In this document: positions 24,415 through 32,914 of the stretch, piece after piece
Layout of the letters: each line of letters opens with the position of its first letter
Numbering within the stretch: the first letter of the stretch is position 1
NCBI GenBank assembly: GCA_964420285.1
Contig: CAYQTE010000033.1
Location: 1-50,767 of the forward strand
From: CAYQTE01 sp964420285
Lineage (GTDB): Bacteria > Planctomycetota > Phycisphaerae > Tepidisphaerales > Tepidisphaeraceae
Length of the DNA: 50,767 nucleotides
Reading direction: 5' to 3'
Made by a program: the position numbers and the translations under genes
The notes under the pieces: generated by a model
What the model saw: the letters and a program-made list of their open reading frames with translations, nothing else
What the model was told of the DNA's origin: nothing
Database searches by the model: none

Positions 24415-25335
24415 ATGGTTGGGCCAACGGGTGTTTCTGTGCGGGCGCCGGCCGTCGCGGGGAGTTTTTATCCTCAGGCGGCGGCGGAATGCCGATCCAC
24501 GGCCATCGGTCTGCTCAATGCCGCCGTCATCGCAAACCGGGGACTGGGACTGGGGCAGAGCGATTTTCCGCCGGCTTATGCCGGAGGAATCGTGCCGCAC
24601 GCGGGCTGGATTTGCAGCGGCGTCGTCGCGGGCCAGACGATCGCGGCGATCGCGGCGGGCCGGCCGGATGTACAGGTCATCGTCGTTTTCGGTGCGATTC
24701 ATGTACCGATGGCGGTCGATCGGGCGATGCTCGACACATTTGATCGATGGTCCGAGCCGATTGGTGATGCGATTCCGCCCGGCGAACTGAGACGGAAATT
24801 GTCGGGGACGGCGGCGTCGTTTGCGACGGATGACCGGTTTCATCAGCGCGAACACGCGGTGGAAGTGGAATTGCCGCTGCTGCAACTCGCCTGGCCGGGC
24901 GTGCCCATTCTGGCCGTGCAGACTCCGCCGATCGAAAGCGCGGTTGAAATTGGACATCAGACCGCGCGGGCGGTGAAGGCGATGGGATTGCGGGCGGTGT
25001 ATCTGGCCAGCAGCGACCTGACGCATTACGGCCCGCAATACCGGTTCAGTCCGTGGGGCGTCGGCATCGCCGCGCTGGAGCGGGCGAAGGAGAACGATCG
25101 TCACGTCTTGCAGGCCGTGACGGATATGCGGCCTGAAGCGGTTGTGCCGATTGTGCGGGCCGAGTTCAGCGCCTGCGGCGCAGGAGCGATAGCGGCGATG
25201 ATGGCGGCATGCCAGGAGTGTGGGGCGACGCATGCGAGATTGTTGAGGCATACTAACAGCTTTGAGACGTTGGCCGGCCTGGTCGATCACGGGTCCGATA
25301 ACGCGGTTGGCTACGCGGCGGTGGTCGTCGGTTGA
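24415..25335 (+). CDS. MEMO1-family protein (AmmeMemoRadiSam system protein B)
   Basis: A 306-residue member of the MEMO1 family. Signatures are the N-terminal RAPAVAGSFYPQ, GGIVPHAGWICSG (metal-binding-type His), FGAIHVPM, REHAVEVELPLLQ and SSDLTHYGPQYRF. In many genomes this gene is next to an AMMECR1 gene and a radical SAM gene; neither is visible here, so the gene stands alone. The exact biochemical role is unknown, although a metal-dependent redox role is discussed for the family. I chose ATG 24415, just downstream of a TATAAT. It is divergent from the two-helix membrane protein. Confidence 0.9.
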   Translation: MVGPTGVSVRAPAVAGSFYPQAAAECRSTAIGLLNAAVIANRGLGLGQSDFPPAYAGGIVPHAGWICSGVVAGQTIAAIAAGRPDVQVIVVFGAIHVPMAVDRAMLDTFDRWSEPIGDAIPPGELRRKLSGTAASFATDDRFHQREHAVEVELPLLQLAWPGVPILAVQTPPIESAVEIGHQTARAVKAMGLRAVYLASSDLTHYGPQYRFSPWGVGIAALERAKENDRHVLQAVTDMRPEAVVPIVRAEFSACGAGAIAAMMAACQECGATHARLLRHTNSFETLAGLVDHGSDNAVGYAAVVVG

Positions 25336-25597
25336 TTTTGGGCACGGCCGGTGCGTCCACTAATCAGGCGGACTGCCGCGTGGAAGTCGCGGGAGCGTGT
25401 GGATCGGACGCGACAACGCAACGGCGGATGATGACTTGCGGCATCATTCACTATAAAGCGACCGACCCGCGCAGACGGAATTTGGTCGTGCGAGCTTGAT
25501 TTTGCGGTGTTTTTTTTCACTCGCCGCCTCGCGGACCCGCCGCCGCTGCCGTGGAATGCCGTTTGTTATCGTCATCCACAATATGCAGGAGCGCTCA

Positions 25598-25864
25598 ATG
25601 AACGAAAGTGAATTTCAGACCAAGCTCGCCGAAATCATGGGCGAGATCAGCACTCTTCCGCCGACCGAACGGCAGAAGCTGGAGAAGCTGGCCGACGACA
25701 CGCGCCAGCGCCACGAGCGCCTGCGCCAGACGGTCAGCAGCCTGCAGGAGTCTCTGGATTACCTGCGGCTGAGTATCAAATACCTGGTCTTCGACCTGGA
25801 AGCGACGCGGCGCGAAAACAGCTACCTGCGCAAGATGCTCGAAGACGTCGGCAACAACGAGTAA
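25598..25864 (+). CDS. small coiled-coil protein conserved in planctomycetes
   Basis: An 88-residue, mostly helical protein: EFQTKLAEIMGEISTLP, ERQKLEKLADDTRQRHERL, then ESLDYLRLSIKYLVFDLEATRRENSYLRKML, with heptad-like hydrophobic spacing. I recall very similar small hypothetical proteins in planctomycete genomes, but no known role. AGGAG lies 7 bases before ATG 25598, which I chose over ATG 25583. A strong terminator follows. No DNA-binding motif is evident. Confidence 0.72.
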   Translation: MNESEFQTKLAEIMGEISTLPPTERQKLEKLADDTRQRHERLRQTVSSLQESLDYLRLSIKYLVFDLEATRRENSYLRKMLEDVGNNE

Positions 25865-25897
25865 CATACACCGAGAATCAGCGGAGCGTTAGAAACG

Positions 25898-25934
25898 TCC
25901 CGGGCCGCTCGCCAGAACGGCCTGGGAATTTTTT
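25898..25934 (+). terminator. rho-independent terminator
   Basis: A 10-bp stem, TCCCGGGCCG (25898-25907) with CGGCCTGGGA (25918-25927), one GU pair, 10-base loop, followed by six Ts. It closes the coiled-coil gene transcript. Confidence 0.9.
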
Positions 25935-26070
25935 GCGCTGCTGCATTTTGCACGCGTTTACCAAATTATCGGCAGCCCGCAGGCGCCAAACTGGCGAACG
26001 GAGGTCACGATCGTCGGGGGTCCATTGTTGATTTCCCTGTCGATCTGGGCCGGACCTCGGCGGCACGGCC

Positions 26071-26862
26071 TCAGCGTCCGACTCTCTCGACCGCAGGCCG
26101 GCCCAGCAGGTACGAACTGGTCCGCAGCCGCTTGCCCGCGATGGTTTCGATGTGCTCGATGAGGATGCGGTTGATCGGATCGGTCTGATGGCGAGTGACC
26201 TGTGGCAGACGGCTTCGCCGGCCGGCCTGGCGCGGAAGTTGGACGATGCCGCGAACGAGGCGCAGGAGCCGGCCGTCCAGAGGCATGCGGTCGGGGAAGG
26301 CTGATTCGCAATCGCCGCACAACACGCCGCCTCGGTGCGTTGTGACGGATATTCGCTGGCCGTCGTTCACTGGTTTTCCGCAGGAGACGCACTCGGTGAG
26401 TTGTGGCAGATATCCAGCGGCCTCCAGCAAGTCGAGCACGAAGGCCAGATACGCCTGTTCAACCCGGCCGGCCCCCAGTTCGTCCAGGCAAATTGCCAAC
26501 AGGTCGAAGACCTCCGGATGCGGATCATGTTCCTCGATCAGCGTGGCGGCGATCTCGCAGGCTGAGAGTCCAAGATAAATCGCCCGCAGCGATTCCCGCA
26601 ATTCGCGGCGGCCGTCGGCGAGCTTCCATTCCGTCAGCGTTCCCAGGTCGCGGGCGGGATCGATGGACATGACGGCCTGTCCCAGGTCCATGAGATCGAC
26701 ACCGCCGTCGAATTTGCTGGCGCCCGCCTTGGTCCGCCGGTGTGCGCCCTTGGCGATGACGCGGACGAGTCCCTGATCGCGGCCCAGCAGCGTGAGAATC
26801 TGCGAGGTCTCGCTGTATTCAAACCGCCGCAGACAGATGCACCGATCGGATTCCAGGGGCAT
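26071..26862 (-). CDS. recO: DNA repair protein RecO
   Basis: RecO loads RecA onto SSB-coated single-stranded DNA with RecR. The 263-residue protein has an OB-fold N-terminus (CICLRRFEYSETSQILTLLGRDQGLVRVIAKGAHR), a helical middle domain, and a zinc-finger pair at about residues 158-185 (CVSCGKP and CGDC). The ATG at 26862 lies 6 bases from a TATAAT box, implying a leaderless mRNA. It is divergent from the coiled-coil gene. Confidence 0.93.
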   Translation of the reverse strand: MPLESDRCICLRRFEYSETSQILTLLGRDQGLVRVIAKGAHRRTKAGASKFDGGVDLMDLGQAVMSIDPARDLGTLTEWKLADGRRELRESLRAIYLGLSACEIAATLIEEHDPHPEVFDLLAICLDELGAGRVEQAYLAFVLDLLEAAGYLPQLTECVSCGKPVNDGQRISVTTHRGGVLCGDCESAFPDRMPLDGRLLRLVRGIVQLPRQAGRRSRLPQVTRHQTDPINRILIEHIETIAGKRLRTSSYLLGRPAVERVGR

Positions 26863-26868
26863 GGAGGG

Positions 26869-26874
26869 ATTATA
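26869..26874 (-). promoter_or_regulatory. -10 box implying leaderless recO mRNA
   Basis: A perfect TATAAT on the minus strand, six bases before the recO ATG. No clear -35 is seen. Confidence 0.5.
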
Positions 26875-26890
26875 GTGGATAACGGGGCCG

Positions 26891-29269
26891 CTACTTCGTT
26901 ACCTGCAACGTCGCCTTCTTCAGTTGGGCCGATGACGGTCCGACCATCATCTCAACATCGCCCGGCTCGACTGTGTCCTTCATGTTGATGTCGTGAAACG
27001 CGAGGGTTTGCTTATCGACATTGAACGTGACGGTCTGACTGGCGCCGGCGGCCAGGGTGATTCGCTGGAAACCGCGAAGCTCCTCAACTGGGCGGGTTAC
27101 GGAACCGACGACTTGGTGGATATAGAACTGCACGATTTCGTCGCCGGCCATTGGGCCGGTGTTGGTGACCGTCACGCTCACCGTGACACGGCCGTCTTTG
27201 CTCATCGTCGGCGAGCTGAGGATCGGGTCGGAATAGCTGAAGGTTGTATAGCTCAGTCCGAAGCCGAAGGGGAACAGCGGCTGGTTCGATTCATCGACGT
27301 AGTTGTACTGCCTCGCGCTGGGCTTGGCGTCGTAATACATCGGGATTTGCCCGGTGGACCGCGGGACCGTGATGGTGAGCTTGCCGGAGGGATTCACATC
27401 GCCGAAGAGCACATCGGCCACAGCATTGCCGGTCTCCTGGCCCATGTACCAGCCTTCGAAAACGGCGTCCGCCCTCTGGACGATGCGCGGGATCGCCAGC
27501 GGCCGGCCGTTCATCAGATACACGATCACCGGCTTGCCCAGCGCGAACATGGCATCGGCCAGATCGTTCTGCGCGCCGGGGAGATCGAGCGACGATCGAT
27601 CACCCAAATGGTCTTGGCCCCAGGCTTCACGGGAAATGACTTCGTTTTCCCCAAGGACCAGCACGATGAGGTCAGCCAGTTTCGCGGTATCAACGGCCGC
27701 GGCGATGGAGGTGCGGTTTTGTTCGTCGGTGGGCTGATCAGAGGGGATCGCCTGCCGCCATGCCTGCATCGAACTCTCGGGGAGATTGGTGATGATCTTG
27801 CAACCTTCAGAATAGACGACGGCGCCGGCGCCGACCTTGTTCTTTATGCCATCGAGGATCGAGACCTTGTAAAGCGGATCGCCGCTGTAGCTGCCCAGCC
27901 GGGCCGATGCGGCGTTGGGGCCGATAACCGCGATCGTCTTGTATTTGTCCTTGGCCAGCGGAAGTATCGGGCCGTCGTTTTTCAGAAGTACGATCGATTC
28001 CTTCGCGCTCTTTAGCGCCAATGCCTTGGAAGAATCCAACCCGGCCAGTTGCATGGCTTTGTCCACATCGCCATACGGATTCTCAAACAGCCCCAGCTCG
28101 AACTTGAGGCGCAGCACATGGCGCACGGCCTGATCCAGGACACCTTCCGATAGCCGGCCCTGCCTCACGAGGTCCGGGAGATTCAGGTAGGCCTCGCCGC
28201 CGGAGTTATCGATATCGACGCCGGCCGTCATGGCTTCGGCGGCCGCGTCGGCCATATCGGCGGCGACATGATGCACCTGGAACAGTTGTTCGATGCCTCC
28301 ATAATCGGAAGCCACGACACCATCGAACCCCCATTCATTGCGCAGCACCTCCCGCAAAAGCCATTGATTATCGTGTGCGGGAATGCCATTGACCTCGGTG
28401 TACGCGGGCATGACGGCCGCCGGGTGCGCATCGTTGATGGCGACGCGGAACGGAACCAGCACGGCATCGTACATCTCGCGCAGCGGCACATCGTTGGGCG
28501 CGCGGTTGATTCCGCCCTCGGGCTCTCCGTGCCCGGCGAAGTGCTTCAACGTCGCCGCGACGTGTCCCGCGGCGATGACGCCGGTCGCGCTTCCCTGCAG
28601 GCCGCGAACCATCGCGGCGCCGAGCTTGCCGTTGAGGTAAGGGTCTTCGCCCATGGTTTCATCGGTGCGACCCCAGCGCGGGTCACGGCAGATATCGACG
28701 ATGGGGCACAGGGCATGACTAACACCGCGCGCCCGCATCTCGCCGGCCACGACGCCGTAAATTGCCTCGACAAGCTGTGGGTCCCACGAACAGGCGATGC
28801 CGATGGGTACCGGAAACGAAGTGGCGCCGATGGTGCGGAAGCCGTGACAGCCCTCGTCGTGCAGGATCGCCGGGATGCCCAGGCGAGTCTGCTCGACAAG
28901 GTATTTCTGAATGCCGTTGTGCAGTGCAACCTCCGTTGCCGCGTCGTAATCCATCGGCGCCAGCGTGCCGACGCCATTGGAAAGCAGCACGGCGGTCTTG
29001 GTCGGATCAAGGTCGCCATTCGTTTGAATCCGATCGGGGTTTATCGAAAGGCATCGCAGTTGCTGAGCCTTCTCATCGAGGGTCATGCGGGCCAGCAAGT
29101 CATCAATCCGCTGATCCACGGGCGCCTTCGCGCTTTTGTAGAGAGCGGAAGCATCGGGACGTGATGTAATAGAGCTGGCATTTGCCGGGCCGGCCTGCGG
29201 CGCGCACGCTGCGAGGAATGCCAAACCCGGCAGACCGATTGCCCAGGCCGCGAACTGGATGTAACGCAT
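26891..29269 (-). CDS. glycoside hydrolase family 3 lipoprotein (beta-glucosidase-like)
   Basis: A 792-residue GH3 enzyme. The signal peptide ends in a lipobox (LAAC, Cys22), so it is probably a lipoprotein. The (beta/alpha)8 domain includes LHDEGCHGF, DPRWGRTDETMGEDPYL, LKHFAGHG and the likely nucleophile Asp322 (VVASDYGG). The second GH3 domain begins near residue 410 (VLLKNDGPILPL), and a fibronectin-III-like domain ends the protein (GRVTVSVTVTNTGPMAGDEIVQFYI). I chose ATG 29269 for its GGGAG site. It lies 59 bases after a CE15-like esterase gene on the same strand. Substrate is probably a beta-linked oligosaccharide; the exact sugar cannot be read. Confidence 0.94.
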   Translation of the reverse strand: MRYIQFAAWAIGLPGLAFLAACAPQAGPANASSITSRPDASALYKSAKAPVDQRIDDLLARMTLDEKAQQLRCLSINPDRIQTNGDLDPTKTAVLLSNGVGTLAPMDYDAATEVALHNGIQKYLVEQTRLGIPAILHDEGCHGFRTIGATSFPVPIGIACSWDPQLVEAIYGVVAGEMRARGVSHALCPIVDICRDPRWGRTDETMGEDPYLNGKLGAAMVRGLQGSATGVIAAGHVAATLKHFAGHGEPEGGINRAPNDVPLREMYDAVLVPFRVAINDAHPAAVMPAYTEVNGIPAHDNQWLLREVLRNEWGFDGVVASDYGGIEQLFQVHHVAADMADAAAEAMTAGVDIDNSGGEAYLNLPDLVRQGRLSEGVLDQAVRHVLRLKFELGLFENPYGDVDKAMQLAGLDSSKALALKSAKESIVLLKNDGPILPLAKDKYKTIAVIGPNAASARLGSYSGDPLYKVSILDGIKNKVGAGAVVYSEGCKIITNLPESSMQAWRQAIPSDQPTDEQNRTSIAAAVDTAKLADLIVLVLGENEVISREAWGQDHLGDRSSLDLPGAQNDLADAMFALGKPVIVYLMNGRPLAIPRIVQRADAVFEGWYMGQETGNAVADVLFGDVNPSGKLTITVPRSTGQIPMYYDAKPSARQYNYVDESNQPLFPFGFGLSYTTFSYSDPILSSPTMSKDGRVTVSVTVTNTGPMAGDEIVQFYIHQVVGSVTRPVEELRGFQRITLAAGASQTVTFNVDKQTLAFHDINMKDTVEPGDVEMMVGPSSAQLKKATLQVTK

Positions 29270-29328
29270 GGTGTGCTCCCGTCGAAGATAGTCATGCAAT
29301 TCAATCGAAGCCGCTGATCACGCGACAA

Positions 29329-30717
29329 TCACGGCACATTTACGGCCGGTTGCGTAGCAGGGCGCGCCGGTCCCTTGAGATACCGGTCGGCGAAAGTGAA
29401 AAACGTCGGCCAGTTGGGCGCATCCGTGTGACCCTGACTGTGCTCGCGGAACGCCACATCGCCGTCGATCAGCGCGGTTTCGATCGGCGGAAATACCGCC
29501 GTGCCCAGGTCCTTCTTGCCCAGGAGCTTGTATACCGGTCCGGCTCCGACGGCCGCCATGAACATCCCCTGCGGATCGGCCCACGCGTCGTTGGCGCTGC
29601 CGGTGATCCGGCCGCCGCCCACAAATACCGGCCGTGGCGCGCACAATGCAATCAGTTCGTGACCGTCCACGGGCATGTCACCCGCGTGGCCGGCGAATTG
29701 GATGAAGTTGCCGGCGAACCAGTAATATTCCTTGGTCGCGGCCAGATTCTCGATCGTTTCGCCGAAGTTGCGTCGATTGATATGCGCGCCGCCGGCGCCG
29801 GATGAGCTGACATAGGCAATCGCGAACCGCTGATCCAGCGCCATCGCCAGCACGGTGGCCTTGCCCCATCGCGAGTGGCCCTCGATGCCGACCTGTTTGG
29901 CGTCAACCGCCGGGTCGGTTGCGAAGTAATCCAACGCGCGGCTTGCGCCCCAGGCCCAGGCGGACAACATTCCCCAATCGTCCAGACCGCGAGGCTGGCC
30001 CTTGTTGACCAGGCCGATGATGCCCGCCGTCAGACCCGCGCCGTTATCGGCTTGGATGCTGTAGGTGCCGAGCGTCGCATATCCCCAACCGCGTGACAGC
30101 GCCAACTGCTGCCAGCTTCCCGGCGGCGGGCCAGCGCCGCGGCCGGGACCGCCCGTGCTGCCGGCAAGCTGCATGATGACTGGAACCGGCCCACTGGTTT
30201 TGGTGGGCGTTGTCAGCGTCAATTGAATATCCAAGCTGATCAGCGGATACGCCGAATTATCCACGTGGCCGGCAAGCTGCCTGGTCGTGGTTGTGCTGTC
30301 ATTGCTGGTGCGCGTGACTTCCCACGTCACTTTCGGCGTGACCTTGGGCGTTCGGCCGTAGATGTCGCGCTCAAAGTCCTCCAGGATTTCCGGCCGGCGC
30401 TGTTGCCACCACTGCTGGGCGGTCGTCACCTTCTGGCCGTTCTTCAATGTCAGCGGGTCGGGGAGATTGGGAAACGGATTGGCTTTGGATTCGTCGTTGT
30501 TGCCTGGATTGTTCGGACCGGGCGCAATGGAGGCCAGGTGGAGAACGTCCATGATCCTCTGATGATCCTGCTCGGCCGTCAGAGCCGCCGGCAGGGCGGG
30601 TTTGCTTGTTGCCGCTGGCGATGGCGGGTCGGCTGCTTGCGCCAGCGCTGCCGTCAGCAGCACCAAGGCGATCACCCCAGGCGTACATTGAACCACACGC
30701 ATCAAAGCCCAATGCAT
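29329..30717 (-). CDS. glucuronoyl/acetyl-ester hydrolase (CE15-like alpha/beta-hydrolase), secreted
   Basis: A 462-residue alpha/beta-hydrolase with a signal peptide ending at about residue 28 (LTAALAQAAD). The nucleophile Ser282 lies in GIEGHSRWGKATVLA, the CE15-type GHSRxGK motif; a conserved ALDQRFAIAYVSSSGAGGA and the late SQGHTDAPNWPTF (likely catalytic His) match glucuronoyl esterases that cleave lignin-carbohydrate esters. GAGGAG precedes ATG 30717. It is upstream of the GH3 lipoprotein on the same strand and divergent from the 667-residue gene, suggesting a plant cell wall locus. Catalytic specificity is inferred from family resemblance. Confidence 0.85.
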   Translation of the reverse strand: MHWALMRVVQCTPGVIALVLLTAALAQAADPPSPAATSKPALPAALTAEQDHQRIMDVLHLASIAPGPNNPGNNDESKANPFPNLPDPLTLKNGQKVTTAQQWWQQRRPEILEDFERDIYGRTPKVTPKVTWEVTRTSNDSTTTTRQLAGHVDNSAYPLISLDIQLTLTTPTKTSGPVPVIMQLAGSTGGPGRGAGPPPGSWQQLALSRGWGYATLGTYSIQADNGAGLTAGIIGLVNKGQPRGLDDWGMLSAWAWGASRALDYFATDPAVDAKQVGIEGHSRWGKATVLAMALDQRFAIAYVSSSGAGGAHINRRNFGETIENLAATKEYYWFAGNFIQFAGHAGDMPVDGHELIALCAPRPVFVGGGRITGSANDAWADPQGMFMAAVGAGPVYKLLGKKDLGTAVFPPIETALIDGDVAFREHSQGHTDAPNWPTFFTFADRYLKGPARPATQPAVNVP

Positions 30718-30862
30718 ACGATCCTCCTCGTTCCAGCCCCACCGGAAATGGACAAAAGTGAGCATAACACAATGCAATTCGCTTCAATAGTGCTACAATG
30801 AAGGGTACAAGCAAGGAACGCGGCTGCAGGCACGATGGACGCTCTGATGTCGGAGGTTGAAA

Positions 30863-32866
30863 ATGGGCGCCAGCGGGTGTGATGTTGTCATCGCGGCTGG
30901 GCTGGTGCAGATGCGCCGGCCTGAACGGGAGGCTGGCTTGAAATTCATCGGCGAACCCCTGATGGCTCGCGACGCGGACGGGAACCTCCGCAACGGCGTG
31001 GCCACCATCTTTCCCTATTCTCATACCGTGGTCACCGTGCCGGGCGCCCATATCAATCAACGCATCGCGTTTATCGATTCGCTCAACACCGAGCGAGCGG
31101 CTTCCGACCTGCCTCGCCTTTCCGAGGAACAGGAAGAGGCCGAAATGGAACTTTCGGTCGACCTGTTTGTCACCGACCAGGGCGTGATCATCCGCCCGGA
31201 CCCGTCGCAGATGGACCTGGCGATTGCGGCCGACGAGCTCCTCCAGACTTTGCTGCCCAAGCGACATATCAAATACACGTTCCTGAGCGACGGCCGGGTG
31301 CGCGACGTGCTGAAGCGGCGAGGCGAATGCTGGCGCATATTCCTGCCTCCCACGGCGGAACTGGAGATCCGCCGTGTGATCGCCGCCGCGCACACGGCGA
31401 TTCGCGGCCGGGCGATCTATTACTACAGCCCCGTCAGCGGAACCCGGCTGCTGACATATGAGAATCTTCATCTTCTGTCGCAACTGGACGACGCCGAATT
31501 GCGGGTCCATCTGGCGGAAATCGCCGACTACATGCCCCGTCGCAACCGCAACGGGTCTTTCGAGATTGAACTCTTCATGGCCGATCCGGCGACGCCATCG
31601 GCGGAATTCGCGTCGGCGGCCCATTGTCCGGGCGATGAACTGCGCCCCCGGTTTGATTCGCTGTGCCGGCAACTGCACGGCAACGTGCCCGTCGAATACC
31701 AGCACGACGATCCCAACGAGCCAAAGTGGCGAAATCGCATGTTCGCCCGCCTGATGACCCAGCGCGACGATGTCCTGGGCGATGAAGAATCCCTGGGACT
31801 CGATCCGGAATTCTCGATGCGCGTGCAATGGCTGCCCGGCGGCCGGATCGAGGAGGGCGAGCTGATCATCGATCCGGCCACGGAGGATCGCTACGACCTG
31901 GCCCGTGACAAATCCGCCGCCGCCCTGGTACGCGGGCTCATCTTCAATCTGGTGCGTGAATACGGCGATCTGGAATACGTCAACGTGGGAAGCGTGCTGC
32001 CGTCGCCGCGCCGCGATGAACGCCGCGGCGGGCGGCGCGACGTATTCGTGGCGCAGATCAAGCAGCGCCGCGCCGCCGGTGAAGTGCTCAAGATCATCCG
32101 CATGCAGAAGTGGGGCATTCGTGAGCGGCTGGATAAGGGCGCCAGCCTGCAGGACGCGATGACCGCCACCGAGGAATACACCGAGTATGTTCTGGACCGC
32201 CGGCTGGCCTGCCGGCAGTTGGGTATGAACCTTCCCCTTCTGCAATCCGCCCACCGGGTCAGCGAGATCTACAACGGCACCAATGTCCGCTATCGCGGCA
32301 CGCGAATCTGGTCGCCGTATTTCCAGCGCGATTACATTCCCGGCTACGGCACCGATCAGATTTCCACCCGTAAACTGGCCAATCCCGCCTATGCCATGGC
32401 CTTTGCGATGCTGTTCGGGCAGGCCGCCGCCTCCAACATGATCGTCGGCCGCGCCGAATTGACCGGCGAGCCCGTTTTCGACGCCGGCGATGAAATCGTC
32501 GTCGAGAATTCCGCCGGCCTGCCAAAGTGGATTATCGTGGCCGACCACGTCGGCACGTTCGTCGATTGGACGGGCCCGATCGAAACCCACGCCCAGGGTT
32601 ATGCCCGGGCGGTCAAACGTCACTTGAAGGGCGTGGCCGATCCCGAGCGATTCATCCAGGCGTTTCTCTCCGGCTTCACCGAACGCTTCCTTCACATCCA
32701 GAACGAATACGCCAAGCATCGCGGGGCCTTCGATACCCTGTTCAACCATCGCCCCTGGGATCCGGCCGGCTCCATGGCCTGCCGCTGGTATCACGTCCTG
32801 GACCGCCTCCACCGCGCCGAGCCGCGCAAACTCAGCCAGGGCCTCGCCAGCCACTTGCGCGATTGA
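30863..32866 (+). CDS. large soluble protein of unknown family
   Basis: A 667-residue protein with no signal peptide or membrane helix. CGGAGG lies 6 bases before ATG 30863 (a TTG at 30857 is possible). Segments include EEAEMELSVDLFVTDQG, RRDERRGGRRDVFVAQIKQR, and a C-terminal part with AFAMLFGQAAASNMIVGRAEL, GEPVFDAGDEIVVEN and a long helical tail. The run from conserved small residues to a D-x-GDE motif reminds me faintly of atypical kinase-like folds, but the key residues are not certain. It stands alone between the CE15/GH3 pair and the second GH3. I do not assign a function. Confidence 0.75.
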   Translation: MGASGCDVVIAAGLVQMRRPEREAGLKFIGEPLMARDADGNLRNGVATIFPYSHTVVTVPGAHINQRIAFIDSLNTERAASDLPRLSEEQEEAEMELSVDLFVTDQGVIIRPDPSQMDLAIAADELLQTLLPKRHIKYTFLSDGRVRDVLKRRGECWRIFLPPTAELEIRRVIAAAHTAIRGRAIYYYSPVSGTRLLTYENLHLLSQLDDAELRVHLAEIADYMPRRNRNGSFEIELFMADPATPSAEFASAAHCPGDELRPRFDSLCRQLHGNVPVEYQHDDPNEPKWRNRMFARLMTQRDDVLGDEESLGLDPEFSMRVQWLPGGRIEEGELIIDPATEDRYDLARDKSAAALVRGLIFNLVREYGDLEYVNVGSVLPSPRRDERRGGRRDVFVAQIKQRRAAGEVLKIIRMQKWGIRERLDKGASLQDAMTATEEYTEYVLDRRLACRQLGMNLPLLQSAHRVSEIYNGTNVRYRGTRIWSPYFQRDYIPGYGTDQISTRKLANPAYAMAFAMLFGQAAASNMIVGRAELTGEPVFDAGDEIVVENSAGLPKWIIVADHVGTFVDWTGPIETHAQGYARAVKRHLKGVADPERFIQAFLSGFTERFLHIQNEYAKHRGAFDTLFNHRPWDPAGSMACRWYHVLDRLHRAEPRKLSQGLASHLRD

Positions 32867-32914
32867 GTTCACGCTTATGATACCCGGGTCGAACTGCATT
32901 TCAGGAGCATTCTT

